Positions 1 to 6,797 of a DNA stretch of 7,787 bases are shown piece by piece. Positions within the stretch are counted from its first letter, which is position 1. Every line of letters starts with the position of its first letter. This DNA comes from UBA8653 sp963978155 (lineage in GTDB: Bacteria; Planctomycetota; Phycisphaerae; Phycisphaerales; SM1A02), in assembly GCA_963978155.1 (NCBI GenBank), contig CAXBRK010000096.1, positions 1 to 7,787 of the forward strand, written 5' to 3'. The notes beneath the pieces were generated by a model, which had not been told where the DNA came from, did no database searches, and saw only the letters and a program-made list of their open reading frames with translations. The position numbers and the translations under genes were made by a program.

Positions 1-130
1 CAAGCGCTGCCAACCCAACGGGCAACACGTGGAACTGTTCGTGGGCCAACAGCCACCCCGTGGCCAACACCAGCGGCGCGAAGGCGGCGGCCAGAGTCCG
101 TGGCCGGGTCGCGGCGATCCAGTCCTGCAT
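1..130 (-). CDS. menA: 1,4-dihydroxy-2-naphthoate prenyltransferase MenA, N-terminal part (cut by window edge)
   Basis: Only the first 43 codons are present; the gene runs off the left edge. The translation opens MQDWIAATRPRTLAAAFAPL, the signature start of the UbiA-superfamily MenA proteins: a short W-I-x-A-x-R-P-x-T-L stretch leading into the first membrane helix, with hydrophobic residues up to about residue 30. MenA is an integral inner-membrane enzyme that transfers a polyprenyl chain to DHNA with loss of CO2, giving demethylmenaquinone. Its ATG shares one base with the menB stop codon (TAATG), so translation is probably coupled to menB. No strong Shine-Dalgarno sequence precedes it. The position directly after four other men genes makes MenA far more likely than a ubiquinone or heme UbiA relative. 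The Asp-rich catalytic motifs lie outside the window and cannot be checked. Confidence 0.88.
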   Translation of the reverse strand, partial: MQDWIAATRPRTLAAAFAPLVLATGWLLAHEQFHVLPVGLAAL

Positions 131-948
131 TAGGGCCGCCGAGGATATTTGGAGAAGTCAGGAGGACGCTTCTCCACGTAGGCGTTGCGCCCTTCTTGGC
201 CTTCTTCGCTCATGTAAAAGAGCATGGTGGCATTCCCCGCCAACTCTTGAAGTCCGGCTTGCCCATCGCAATCGGCATTGAGCGCCGCCTTCAAACATCG
301 AATAGCGATCGGTGATTTGCTCAAGATCTCCCGGCACCACTGCTCGGTCTCGGCTTCCAACTGGTCGTAGGGCACAACCGCATTCACCAAGCCCCAATCC
401 AGGGCTTGCTTCGCGTCGTACTGACGGCACAAGAACCAAATCTCACGGGCCCGCTTTTGGCCAATGATGCGGGCCATGTAAGAGGCGCCCCATCCCCCGT
501 CGAACGAACCGACCTTGGGACCGGTCTGGCCAAAGCGTGCGTTGTCCGAGCAAATGGTCAGGTCGCACAACATGTGCAGCACGTGGCCGCCCCCGATGGC
601 GTACCCCGCGACCGAAGCAATCACCGGCTTGGGGCAGGTGCGAATCTCCCGCTGAAAATCCAACACGTGCAGCCCGGTATGCCCATCTTCGTCGCCGTAT
701 CCGTCGTCGCCACGAACCTTTTGATCGCCACCCGAACAGAACGCCAACTCGCCTTCGCCGCGAAGGATGACCACCCCAACCGAGCCGTCCATCCGGGCCA
801 TCTGCAACGCTTCGCGCATTTCAATCACGGTTCGAGGACGGAAAGCATTTCGAACTTCAGGACGGCAAATGGTGATCCTGGCGATCCCGTCGCCGGTGGT
901 CTCGTAACAGATGTCCGTAAATTCACCTTGGGGCGTGTACACCGTCAT
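130..948 (-). CDS. menB: 1,4-dihydroxy-2-naphthoyl-CoA synthase MenB
   Basis: A 272-residue cytoplasmic crotonase-fold enzyme that cyclises o-succinylbenzoyl-CoA to DHNA-CoA in menaquinone synthesis. Visible motifs: FCSGGDQ at 70-76, AGYAIGGGHV around 114-123 (oxyanion-hole loop), QTGPKVGSFDGGWG at 141-154 and the long conserved tail ending in PDFSKYPRRP. The QTG triplet at 141-143 matches type I MenB, where the Gly leaves room for a bicarbonate cofactor; type II enzymes carry Asp there (family knowledge). The C-terminal half is strikingly like the E. coli protein as I recall it. The open frame continues upstream to 1167, but the ATG at 948 is chosen because an AAGGAG sits 8 nt before it, it overlaps the menH stop as ATGA, and the upstream residues lack MenB character. 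Length is close to the usual 270-290 residues. Confidence 0.97.
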   Translation of the reverse strand: MTVYTPQGEFTDICYETTGDGIARITICRPEVRNAFRPRTVIEMREALQMARMDGSVGVVILRGEGELAFCSGGDQKVRGDDGYGDEDGHTGLHVLDFQREIRTCPKPVIASVAGYAIGGGHVLHMLCDLTICSDNARFGQTGPKVGSFDGGWGASYMARIIGQKRAREIWFLCRQYDAKQALDWGLVNAVVPYDQLEAETEQWCREILSKSPIAIRCLKAALNADCDGQAGLQELAGNATMLFYMSEEGQEGRNAYVEKRPPDFSKYPRRP

Positions 949-1610
949 GACTGCAACTCCTTGAAGAGCTCGTGAATGGCCAGCGCTGTGGCCTCTGGTG
1001 ACTCCAGGTGGATGGCATGACCAGCTCGTGGGATCACCCGATGGGGAAAAGATTGTGGTGGTACACGATAGGCCTGATCGAGATTTCCGACCACAAACCC
1101 AAGCGGTCCCTTCAGGGTGGGCACCGGGGTCCGACCCGGCGAGGCCGCGGCCAGCACCGTCGCCCATGCCTCAGAGTGTTGCACCACCCCAGACCGGCGT
1201 GCTAAGACGCTTTCCCACACCGGCGAAGTGCGCAGCGCATCAAACAAGGGCTGCTCGTACCAAGCCTGCAAAAATGCCTCTGGATCTTGTCGCAGTTCAT
1301 CGGCCCGCTCGTCATCGATCTGGGCCCGGTGATCACGAGCCTCAGCACCATGAAGTCCGGTGCCCGCCGACAAGGCAACGGTGGGCGTGCCGTCTTGGGC
1401 CGCCAACATGACCCGCCCCCCCATGGAATACCCAATTCGCAGATCCGCGGAAAAATGTTCCAACTGGGAAGCCATTTCAACGATGGAACCGCCCCCCAAA
1501 TCAAGTGGGGTGAGGACCCGCCAAGACCAATCTTTGAAACATGATCCCTTCACCCCGTCAAAGTCAGAGGGGTCCCCAAGAAATCCGGTGACAGCTACGA
1601 CGGTCGGCAT
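945..1610 (-). CDS. menH: 2-succinyl-6-hydroxy-2,4-cyclohexadiene-1-carboxylate synthase MenH (alpha/beta hydrolase)
   Basis: A 221-residue alpha/beta-hydrolase that would eliminate pyruvate from SEPHCHC to give SHCHC. The nucleophile elbow is GYSMGGR, with Ser62; Asp178 in GNLDQAYR and His198 in VIPRAGHAIH complete the triad. Tyr61, Arg66 and Arg139 (in LARRS) sit where E. coli MenH has its substrate-binding Tyr85, Arg90 and Arg168, and the WYEQPLFDAL segment at 117-126 is typical of MenH rather than a general hydrolase. The usual HGF oxyanion motif is TGF here (8-10), and the LPGHG loop is replaced by LDLGGGS. The chosen ATG begins right at the first beta strand; an in-frame ATG at 1625 adds five residues and is equally possible, since neither has a clear ribosome-binding site. 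It overlaps the menD end by 16 nt (31 nt from 1625). Confidence 0.9.
   Translation of the reverse strand: MPTVVAVTGFLGDPSDFDGVKGSCFKDWSWRVLTPLDLGGGSIVEMASQLEHFSADLRIGYSMGGRVMLAAQDGTPTVALSAGTGLHGAEARDHRAQIDDERADELRQDPEAFLQAWYEQPLFDALRTSPVWESVLARRSGVVQHSEAWATVLAAASPGRTPVPTLKGPLGFVVGNLDQAYRVPPQSFPHRVIPRAGHAIHLESPEATALAIHELFKELQS
957..962 (-). promoter_or_regulatory. Shine-Dalgarno sequence of menB
   Basis: Read on the minus strand the sequence is AAGGAG, followed by 8 nt and the menB ATG at 948. It lies inside the last codons of menH. It fixes the menB start and is the clearest ribosome-binding site in the men operon, so menB may be translated more strongly than its neighbours. Confidence 0.8.
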
Positions 1611-3238
1611 GCCGAACTGACCCATTGGTTGGCTTCGGCCCGGAGTTGCTCCGCTTCCGGAGCCAACTTGGCATGCAAGAAGCCTGGTGTCCCGGCCGCA
1701 GCCAAAGCCGCAAAGCCTTGGGCAAATGAGCCGCGGTCTTCAGCCACGATCGTTCGGTACCCAAGAGCGCTGGCCACCGCCCCCAAATCGGTGGCGCGAG
1801 GGGAGACGAAGTCATCCAAGGGAACATCCGAGGCGAAGGGCAAGTCCCGGAAGATTTGCCCGCCCCCGTTGTCGACAGCAACCACGACGACGGGCAAGTT
1901 GGTCTCTGCAAGTTGGGCCAGCCCGGAAAGATCATGACGAATGGTTTGGTCTCCCAACAGCGCCACCACTGGGCGGCCATCGAGGGCCAAACCAATCGCC
2001 GTGGAAATCTGACCATCAATGCCAGAGAGCCCACGCGAGGCATGAACATCGGCCACCACTTGGGTGGACCAACGATCCAGTTCACGCACCGATCGGCTGT
2101 TGCCCACCAACAACCGTGAAGTGGAAGGCGTCACCGAACCCACTTGGGCCGCAATCCAAGGTTCAGAAAATCCACACTGTTCTAGGGCGGTTTGCCGAGC
2201 GGACTGCAACTTGGAACAAATCGAATCAATCTCCGTGGGGAGGGGCCGAGGGGAAGAGGGCACATCTGTGATCGCCATGCTGAGGTGTTCCAGAGTGGTC
2301 TCCAGCACCAGCGCGGCCTCGTCGTCTCCTTCCACTCGTCCGTGGCCCGATGGCACCATCAAGCGGTTCGCGGCGTTCTGGGCCAGGAACGAAGCCGTGG
2401 TTCGGTGGGTGGGTCGACCGCCCAAATGCAACAACACTGGACAGGGCACCTCGGCCTCGGCATCCAGCCAACCACCCCAAGGCAGTGTGGCTTCAATATC
2501 CCGGATGCCAGAAGCAATGTCGGCCAACACCGGCCACCCCAAAGCCTGCACCAAGGCCCGCGCGGCCCGTCGCTCACGTGGTCGCGCCAACGGCCCGACA
2601 AAGACGATGCCCTGCTCTTCTGCCATCAGCCGCTGAGCCACTTGCCGCGTGGCGGGACCTGGAGCCGAGTCGAGCACCGTTCGACGACGAGGCAGCTCGA
2701 GCTGAGGCGTTTCGGGAATGGGGCTGGGCAGGAGCGGCTCATCGAAACCAATGTTGAGATGAACCACACCGCGTTCGGCAGAACGCCACGCATCCAACGC
2801 CAAGGCCGAAGCGTGCGAACTCGCATCAGCGACCAAAGAGTGATCAACCGATCCGGCCAACATGGCGACCTGATCACCAGTCTGATTGGCGCCGGTGCCC
2901 CGAAGACGAACCGGTCGATCGGCAGTGACCAGCAACATCGGGATGCCCGACTGATGGGCTTCAACCACCGCCGGGAGGAGGTTGGCCACCGCACTGCCAC
3001 TGGTGGTCACCACGGCCGCAGGACGACCTTCAACCCGCGCCCATCCCAACGCAACAAAGGCCGCCGCGCGTTCGTCATCGATACGCACCACGTTCAATCC
3101 GGTCTCGCGGGCGGCCAGGGTCAGAGCCGCACATCGCGCGCCCGGCGCGAGCACCACGCAACCAAGACCACAAGCCTTCCATGTGGCAAACAGTTCGCGA
3201 GCGAACATCAGATTGTCAGCACCAGAATGGTCGGTCAC
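1595..3238 (-). CDS. menD: 2-succinyl-5-enolpyruvyl-6-hydroxy-3-cyclohexene-1-carboxylate synthase MenD
   Basis: A 547-residue ThDP-dependent enzyme that joins 2-oxoglutarate (after decarboxylation) to isochorismate, giving SEPHCHC. Visible in order: PGAR at 32-35 (usually PGSR), DDERAAAF with the cofactor-activating Glu56, TSGSAVANLLPAVVEA at 79-94, LVTADRP at 103-109, GANQTGDQ at 116-123, NSRSVRELD at 380-388, SRGLSGIDGQISTA at 401-414, and the C-terminal ThDP/Mg region starting GDQTIRHDLSGL at 429 and continuing to DNGGGQIF at 456-463. Length fits the family. The start is GTG at 3238, three bases after the menF stop and in the same frame (TGA-GGG-GTG); a GGGG lies 6 nt upstream. An internal ATG at 3208 would remove ten residues but lacks a ribosome-binding site. 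Confidence 0.97.
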   Translation of the reverse strand: MTDHSGADNLMFARELFATWKACGLGCVVLAPGARCAALTLAARETGLNVVRIDDERAAAFVALGWARVEGRPAAVVTTSGSAVANLLPAVVEAHQSGIPMLLVTADRPVRLRGTGANQTGDQVAMLAGSVDHSLVADASSHASALALDAWRSAERGVVHLNIGFDEPLLPSPIPETPQLELPRRRTVLDSAPGPATRQVAQRLMAEEQGIVFVGPLARPRERRAARALVQALGWPVLADIASGIRDIEATLPWGGWLDAEAEVPCPVLLHLGGRPTHRTTASFLAQNAANRLMVPSGHGRVEGDDEAALVLETTLEHLSMAITDVPSSPRPLPTEIDSICSKLQSARQTALEQCGFSEPWIAAQVGSVTPSTSRLLVGNSRSVRELDRWSTQVVADVHASRGLSGIDGQISTAIGLALDGRPVVALLGDQTIRHDLSGLAQLAETNLPVVVVAVDNGGGQIFRDLPFASDVPLDDFVSPRATDLGAVASALGYRTIVAEDRGSFAQGFAALAAAGTPGFLHAKLAPEAEQLRAEANQWVSSACRPS

Positions 3239-3241
3239 CCC

Positions 3242-4573
3242 TCACCCCGTTCCGGGCAGCGCCGCACGAGCCACCGCCAACTTGGCTTCGGTTTCGACAA
3301 ATTCCATCTCCGGCTGTGAATCTCGCACGATGCCAGCTCCCGCAAAGAGCGTGGCCATTTCGGGCGACAAACGAAGCGAACGAATCGCCACCGCAACATC
3401 GTGACCGGATCCATCAAACAGACCGATGGGGCCGGCATAGAGACCGCGATCAAACCCTTCTTGACTGGACAAATGGGTGCGGGCCATGTTGGTGGGGCGG
3501 CCACACACCGCGGGAGTGGGGTGCAACAGCCCAAGCACCGAAGCATCATCCACCGCATCGTGCAGAGTCAGTTCAAGCTGACGACGCAGGTGCCACAGCC
3601 CACCCGCGGCCGGAACGACGGCGACTTGATCTTCGTTCCTTCTGGTCTCGGCAATCGAAGACAGCCGTTCGGTCACCGACCGCACCACCACGTCGTGTTC
3701 GTGGCGGTCTTTGCTGCTTTCCAAAAGTTGCATGGCTTCGTCGGCCGAGCGGGCCCGCACGGTCCCGGCCAACATCTCGGTTTGCAAACGCTGCCCGATT
3801 CTTCGAGACAACCGCTCCGGGCTGGCCCCCAAGAACGCATGCTCGCCAGATTCCACCAAAAAGGCGTAGTGGTTTCCGGAAGCAAGTTGGTGCAGCACGT
3901 ACGCCGCATCGATTGGCTCCGAGAGGGCGTAACTGACCTTGCGAGCCAGAACAACCTTCTCCAAGTCTCCAGAGTGAATGGCTTCGATTGCTCCGTGCAC
4001 CAAGTCACGGAAATCTGAATCCTCTTCCTGCCGGTACATGCGGGCGGTCACCGGCGCACGCCGTGGCACAAGCAGCGAGGCTCGCGCCGGCTCGATGGCT
4101 TCCGGACGCTCCCCGGGCAGCAAGTATCCCACCAACCGGTGGCACCCTTCGCCCGCTTCCAATTGCAATCGCGGGAGAATCCAACCTCTTCGCCCAAACG
4201 GCATCCATCCGGAGCTGCTTTCCACCGCGGGGTCAAACCGGCTCCACCCCAGCACCGCAGCGTCGGGCATCAAACCCCGCAAAGCGCTCAGGGTGATGTC
4301 GTCAATCCAGTCGCCTCGGAGGGCGGCGTCCACCCCAGCAATGGTCCGGCCAGAACGTGATTTGAACGCCACACGCCGCCCCAGCGCCCGGCCGCAGATC
4401 TCATGGATGGGGTCCAACGGTGTGGACAGATCAACCACAAGGCGTCTCCACCCATCCCCAGACCCCAGCGCCAGCCGCTGCAACATGCCCAAGGCCGACG
4501 GCAAATCCGTCGCCGAAGCGGTGTGGGTGTGCACCGGGCCACTGGCAATCCTCGAGCGGGACATGTGGACCAT
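3242..4573 (-). CDS. menF: Isochorismate synthase MenF
   Basis: A 443-residue chorismate-utilising enzyme that isomerises chorismate to isochorismate, the committed step into menaquinone. The catalytic C-terminal half shows KVVLARK with Lys206 (the residue expected to activate water in isochorismate synthases), FLGASPERL at 247-255 with the general-acid Glu253, EMLAGT at 266-271, KDRHEHDVVV at 288-297, HPTPAVCG at 351-358, FDRGLYAGPIG at 374-384 and a Mg-binding C terminus with Glu424, Glu427 and Glu429. The N-terminal half is divergent, as usual. The Lys argues against anthranilate or aminodeoxychorismate synthase, and the operon context favours menaquinone over siderophore or salicylate synthesis. 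The ATG at 4573 is preferred over a second ATG at 4564 because GAGGA lies 5 nt upstream of it. It is the first gene of the minus-strand operon. Confidence 0.96.
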   Translation of the reverse strand: MVHMSRSRIASGPVHTHTASATDLPSALGMLQRLALGSGDGWRRLVVDLSTPLDPIHEICGRALGRRVAFKSRSGRTIAGVDAALRGDWIDDITLSALRGLMPDAAVLGWSRFDPAVESSSGWMPFGRRGWILPRLQLEAGEGCHRLVGYLLPGERPEAIEPARASLLVPRRAPVTARMYRQEEDSDFRDLVHGAIEAIHSGDLEKVVLARKVSYALSEPIDAAYVLHQLASGNHYAFLVESGEHAFLGASPERLSRRIGQRLQTEMLAGTVRARSADEAMQLLESSKDRHEHDVVVRSVTERLSSIAETRRNEDQVAVVPAAGGLWHLRRQLELTLHDAVDDASVLGLLHPTPAVCGRPTNMARTHLSSQEGFDRGLYAGPIGLFDGSGHDVAVAIRSLRLSPEMATLFAGAGIVRDSQPEMEFVETEAKLAVARAALPGTG

Positions 4574-4623
4574 TCTAGTCCTCGGGAATACCCCCCGCCG
4601 GGACCGATATTCTCTCTACTGCC
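4574..4623. promoter_or_regulatory. Divergent intergenic region between the menaquinone and mur operons, with imperfect dyad
   Basis: The only non-coding stretch in the window, 50 bp between the menF and protease start codons, so it or the neighbouring coding ends must hold both promoters. It contains an imperfect inverted repeat: GGGAATACC at 4584-4592 and GATATTCTC at 4606-4614, which pair at 7 of 9 positions across a 13-nt spacer. A TATTCT at 4608-4613 could be a -10 element for the plus strand, but it would lie close to the ATG and I see no matching TTGACA-like -35. The plus-strand leader is pyrimidine-rich and lacks a Shine-Dalgarno sequence. Promoter function is inferred from the divergent layout; the dyad may be chance. 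Confidence 0.4.
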
Positions 4624-5385
4624 ATGCGAATCTACCTCTCCCTTCTCTCCCTTCTGTGTCTTGCGGCCTGCACCACCGTTCCCGGGACCGGCCGCACCCA
4701 GTTCAACCTCTTTCCGCTCTCCGAGGATGTTCGACTGGGGGAAGTGGCGTGGAAGAGCACTCTGGAATCTGAGAATGTGCTCCCGGTTTCCTCGCCAGAG
4801 CATCAAAGAGTCGACCGCATCATGCAGCGGTTGGTGGCCGCCACGCAGCAGCGGCATCCCTCTCTTGCTGAGAGCTTTGACTGGGAATGGCGGGTCATCC
4901 AAGACGACAGCCAAGTCAATGCTTGGTGCCTCCCCGGCGGCAAGATGGCGGTGTACACCGGCATGATCAACTTCGTAACCAGCGATGACCAATTGGCCGC
5001 GGTGATGGGTCACGAAATTGCCCACGCCGTGGCCCGGCATGGCACCGAACGCCTGAGTCAAACCCAAGCCGCCCAAGTGGTCTTGGCCGCGACCGACGGT
5101 GAACTCAACGATCGGGAAATGCGGATGGCCGAGTCAGCCTTTGGCCTCGGAGTCGCGCTGCCGTTCTCCCGAGCCCACGAACACGAAGCGGATGAACTGG
5201 GCATCTACATTGCCGCCGCCGCGGGATATGAACCCAAGGCCGCAATTGATTTGTGGCGGGCCATGGAACAGGAGACGGGACGCACCCCCGAATTTCTATC
5301 AACCCACCCCAGTCCAAGCACCCGCGCCGCCAAACTCACCGCCTTGCTCCCAACCGCGGAACGCATCCGAGACCGCAACGAATGA
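4624..5385 (+). CDS. M48-family zinc metalloprotease, predicted lipoprotein
   Basis: A 253-residue single-domain peptidase. It opens with a lipoprotein signal: Arg2, a hydrophobic run, then lipobox LAAC with Cys16, followed by Thr-Thr, with no Asp at +2 that would retain it in the inner membrane. Mature protein would therefore be tethered in the periplasm, probably on the outer membrane. The peptidase core shows LPGGKMAVYTGM at 103-114, the zinc motif HEIAH at 130-134 within GHEIAHAVARHGTER, a third ligand at Glu188 in the EADELG motif, and STHPSPSTRAAKL at 226-238, all standard for M48. It lacks the membrane helices of HtpX and the TPR repeats of BepA, so the nearest known style is LoiP/YcaL. 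Its stop overlaps the murC start as ATGA, making it the first gene of the mur operon. The substrate is unknown; quality control of envelope proteins is the likeliest role. Confidence 0.92.
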   Translation: MRIYLSLLSLLCLAACTTVPGTGRTQFNLFPLSEDVRLGEVAWKSTLESENVLPVSSPEHQRVDRIMQRLVAATQQRHPSLAESFDWEWRVIQDDSQVNAWCLPGGKMAVYTGMINFVTSDDQLAAVMGHEIAHAVARHGTERLSQTQAAQVVLAATDGELNDREMRMAESAFGLGVALPFSRAHEHEADELGIYIAAAAGYEPKAAIDLWRAMEQETGRTPEFLSTHPSPSTRAAKLTALLPTAERIRDRNE

Positions 5386-6797
5386 CCTTGGCTGGCCGAC
5401 ATATTGAATTGGTAGGCATTGGCGGATGCGGCATGAGTGGCTTGGCTCGAGTGCTGCACGCCCGAGGCGCTCAGGTCTCGGGCTCAGACAAAGTGCCCAG
5501 CCCAATCACCGAAGCACTCGAGCAAGATGGCATCACGGTGACCACCGACCAATCCGCCGCCGGACTAAAGCCAGAAATCGATTTGGTCATCGCGACCGCC
5601 GCGCTCCCCGCCGACCACCCGGTTCTGGCAGGGGCTTCTTCTCGTGGGCTTGAAGTCATCCGCTACGCCGACGCATTGGGCAGGCTGCAGCAAGAAGGTT
5701 TTGGCATTTCAATCGCCGGAACCCATGGCAAAAGCACCACCTGTGCGATGTGCTGTCACGCCTTGGTGCACGCCGGCTTGGCGCCCTCGTTCATCATCGG
5801 GGCCGAGGTCCCTCAACTTGGTGGCGGCAGCCAAGTGGGGGCCGCCAAGATCCCCATCGGCCCCATGGCGGGCCTTCCGGGCTTGATGGTGGCTGAAGCT
5901 TGCGAATTCAATCGTTCTTTTCATGCCCACCGACCCAGGCACGCCGCCATTTTGAATGTGGAAGAAGACCATCTGGACATCTACCACAACCTGGAAGGGG
6001 TCATCCAAGGCTTCGCAGACTTCGCCCAAAACATCCCGGATGCTCAATCGGGAGGGCGATTGCTGATCGCCCACGAAGGAGCGCACCGCCGTGAAGTGAC
6101 GCGGAGCACCAAAGCAAGAGTGGAAACCTTTGGACTCTCCAGCGAAGCAGACTGGTCGATCGCATTCAACGTGGAGACGCGGGAAGTGGATCTCCAAGGC
6201 CCCGGATCTCAATTGCACTGGCGCAACCTCATGCCCGGCGAACACAATGCTCTCAATGCGGGCGCGGCGGCGGTCTTGGCCCTGTGGGCTGGCGCAGACC
6301 CAATCTTGGTGCAAGAAGCCATGACCCAATTCACCGGACTGGCACGGCGAACCGAGTTTGTGGGCACCAAGACTTTGGACTCTGGTCCCGTGCGGGTGTG
6401 GGATGACTACGGACATCATCCCACTGAAATTGACCGAACCCTGCGGGCCTTGCGAGCCTCAGAATCTCCCCGCCGCTTGGTCTGCGTCTTCCAGCCCCAC
6501 CAGCACAGCCGGACGCGGTTCCTTCTCGACGAATTCGCGTCTTCGTTCAGCGCGGCCGATGTGGTCATTGTGCCTGAGATTTATTTTGTTCGTGATTCCG
6601 AATCCGCCCAAGACTTGGTCAACCAGCACACTTTGGTGGAGCGGCTCCAGGCCCGAGGCACCAACGCCCTCGCCGCCGACTCATTGGAGGACACCGTGTC
6701 TCGCTTGGACGGCGTCCTTTGCGGTGGCGACTTGCTGGTGGTGATGGGCGCTGGACCCGTGGGGTCAGTTGGCCCTTCTTGGGTGCACGAGTCGTGA
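5382..6797 (+). CDS. murC: UDP-N-acetylmuramate--L-alanine ligase MurC
   Basis: A 471-residue cytoplasmic Mur ligase that adds L-alanine to UDP-MurNAc using ATP, the first amino-acid step of the peptidoglycan stem peptide. The N-terminal nucleotide-sugar domain begins IELVGIGGCGMSGLA at 8-22, a glycine-rich motif particular to MurC. The central ATPase domain has the P-loop GTHGKSTT at 113-120, EACEFNRSF at 172-180 and LNVEEDHLDIY at 191-201. GEHNALNA at 286-293, DDYGHHPTEI at 341-350 and FQPHQHSRT at 370-378 mark the C-terminal domain and are diagnostic for MurC. Length is typical. The frame is open back to 5253, but the ATG at 5382 is chosen: it precedes the conserved N terminus directly and overlaps the protease stop by ATGA. 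The extreme C terminus reads MGAGPVGSV where MGAGD is more usual. Confidence 0.97.
   Translation: MTLAGRHIELVGIGGCGMSGLARVLHARGAQVSGSDKVPSPITEALEQDGITVTTDQSAAGLKPEIDLVIATAALPADHPVLAGASSRGLEVIRYADALGRLQQEGFGISIAGTHGKSTTCAMCCHALVHAGLAPSFIIGAEVPQLGGGSQVGAAKIPIGPMAGLPGLMVAEACEFNRSFHAHRPRHAAILNVEEDHLDIYHNLEGVIQGFADFAQNIPDAQSGGRLLIAHEGAHRREVTRSTKARVETFGLSSEADWSIAFNVETREVDLQGPGSQLHWRNLMPGEHNALNAGAAAVLALWAGADPILVQEAMTQFTGLARRTEFVGTKTLDSGPVRVWDDYGHHPTEIDRTLRALRASESPRRLVCVFQPHQHSRTRFLLDEFASSFSAADVVIVPEIYFVRDSESAQDLVNQHTLVERLQARGTNALAADSLEDTVSRLDGVLCGGDLLVVMGAGPVGSVGPSWVHES

Noticed and set aside
130..948. MenB strongly resembling the E. coli protein, taken as possible recent transfer
   Set aside because: MenB is very conserved across phyla, its base composition looks like its neighbours, and it is coupled on both sides to other men genes.
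949..1167. N-terminal extension of MenB by 73 residues
   Set aside because: The extension overlaps menH entirely, lacks MenB character, and the internal ATG at 948 has a strong AAGGAG at 8 nt.
2192..3319. Long plus-strand open frame (375 codons) opposite menD
   Set aside because: It is antisense to a clear MenD, rich in Arg, His, Gly and Gln with no recognisable domain. It is a shadow frame from GC-biased third positions.
3401..4018. Plus-strand open frame of 205 codons opposite menF
   Set aside because: Antisense to the conserved catalytic half of MenF and without recognisable features.
4288..5076. Minus-strand open frame of 262 codons spanning the intergenic region
   Set aside because: It would cover the divergent promoter region and overlap both menF and the protease in other frames; its sequence shows no known family.
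5253..5381. N-terminal extension of MurC by 43 residues
   Set aside because: It overlaps the protease gene and is composed of low-complexity shadow residues; the ATG at 5382 fits the family N terminus.
5709..6419. Minus-strand open frame of 236 codons opposite murC
   Set aside because: It lies wholly inside the conserved core of MurC on the other strand, with no motif and no ribosome-binding site that I can see.
6719..6793. N-terminal extension of MurB by 25 residues
   Set aside because: It is a shadow of the MurC end; the GTG at 6794 gives the usual MurB start and a GTGA coupling.
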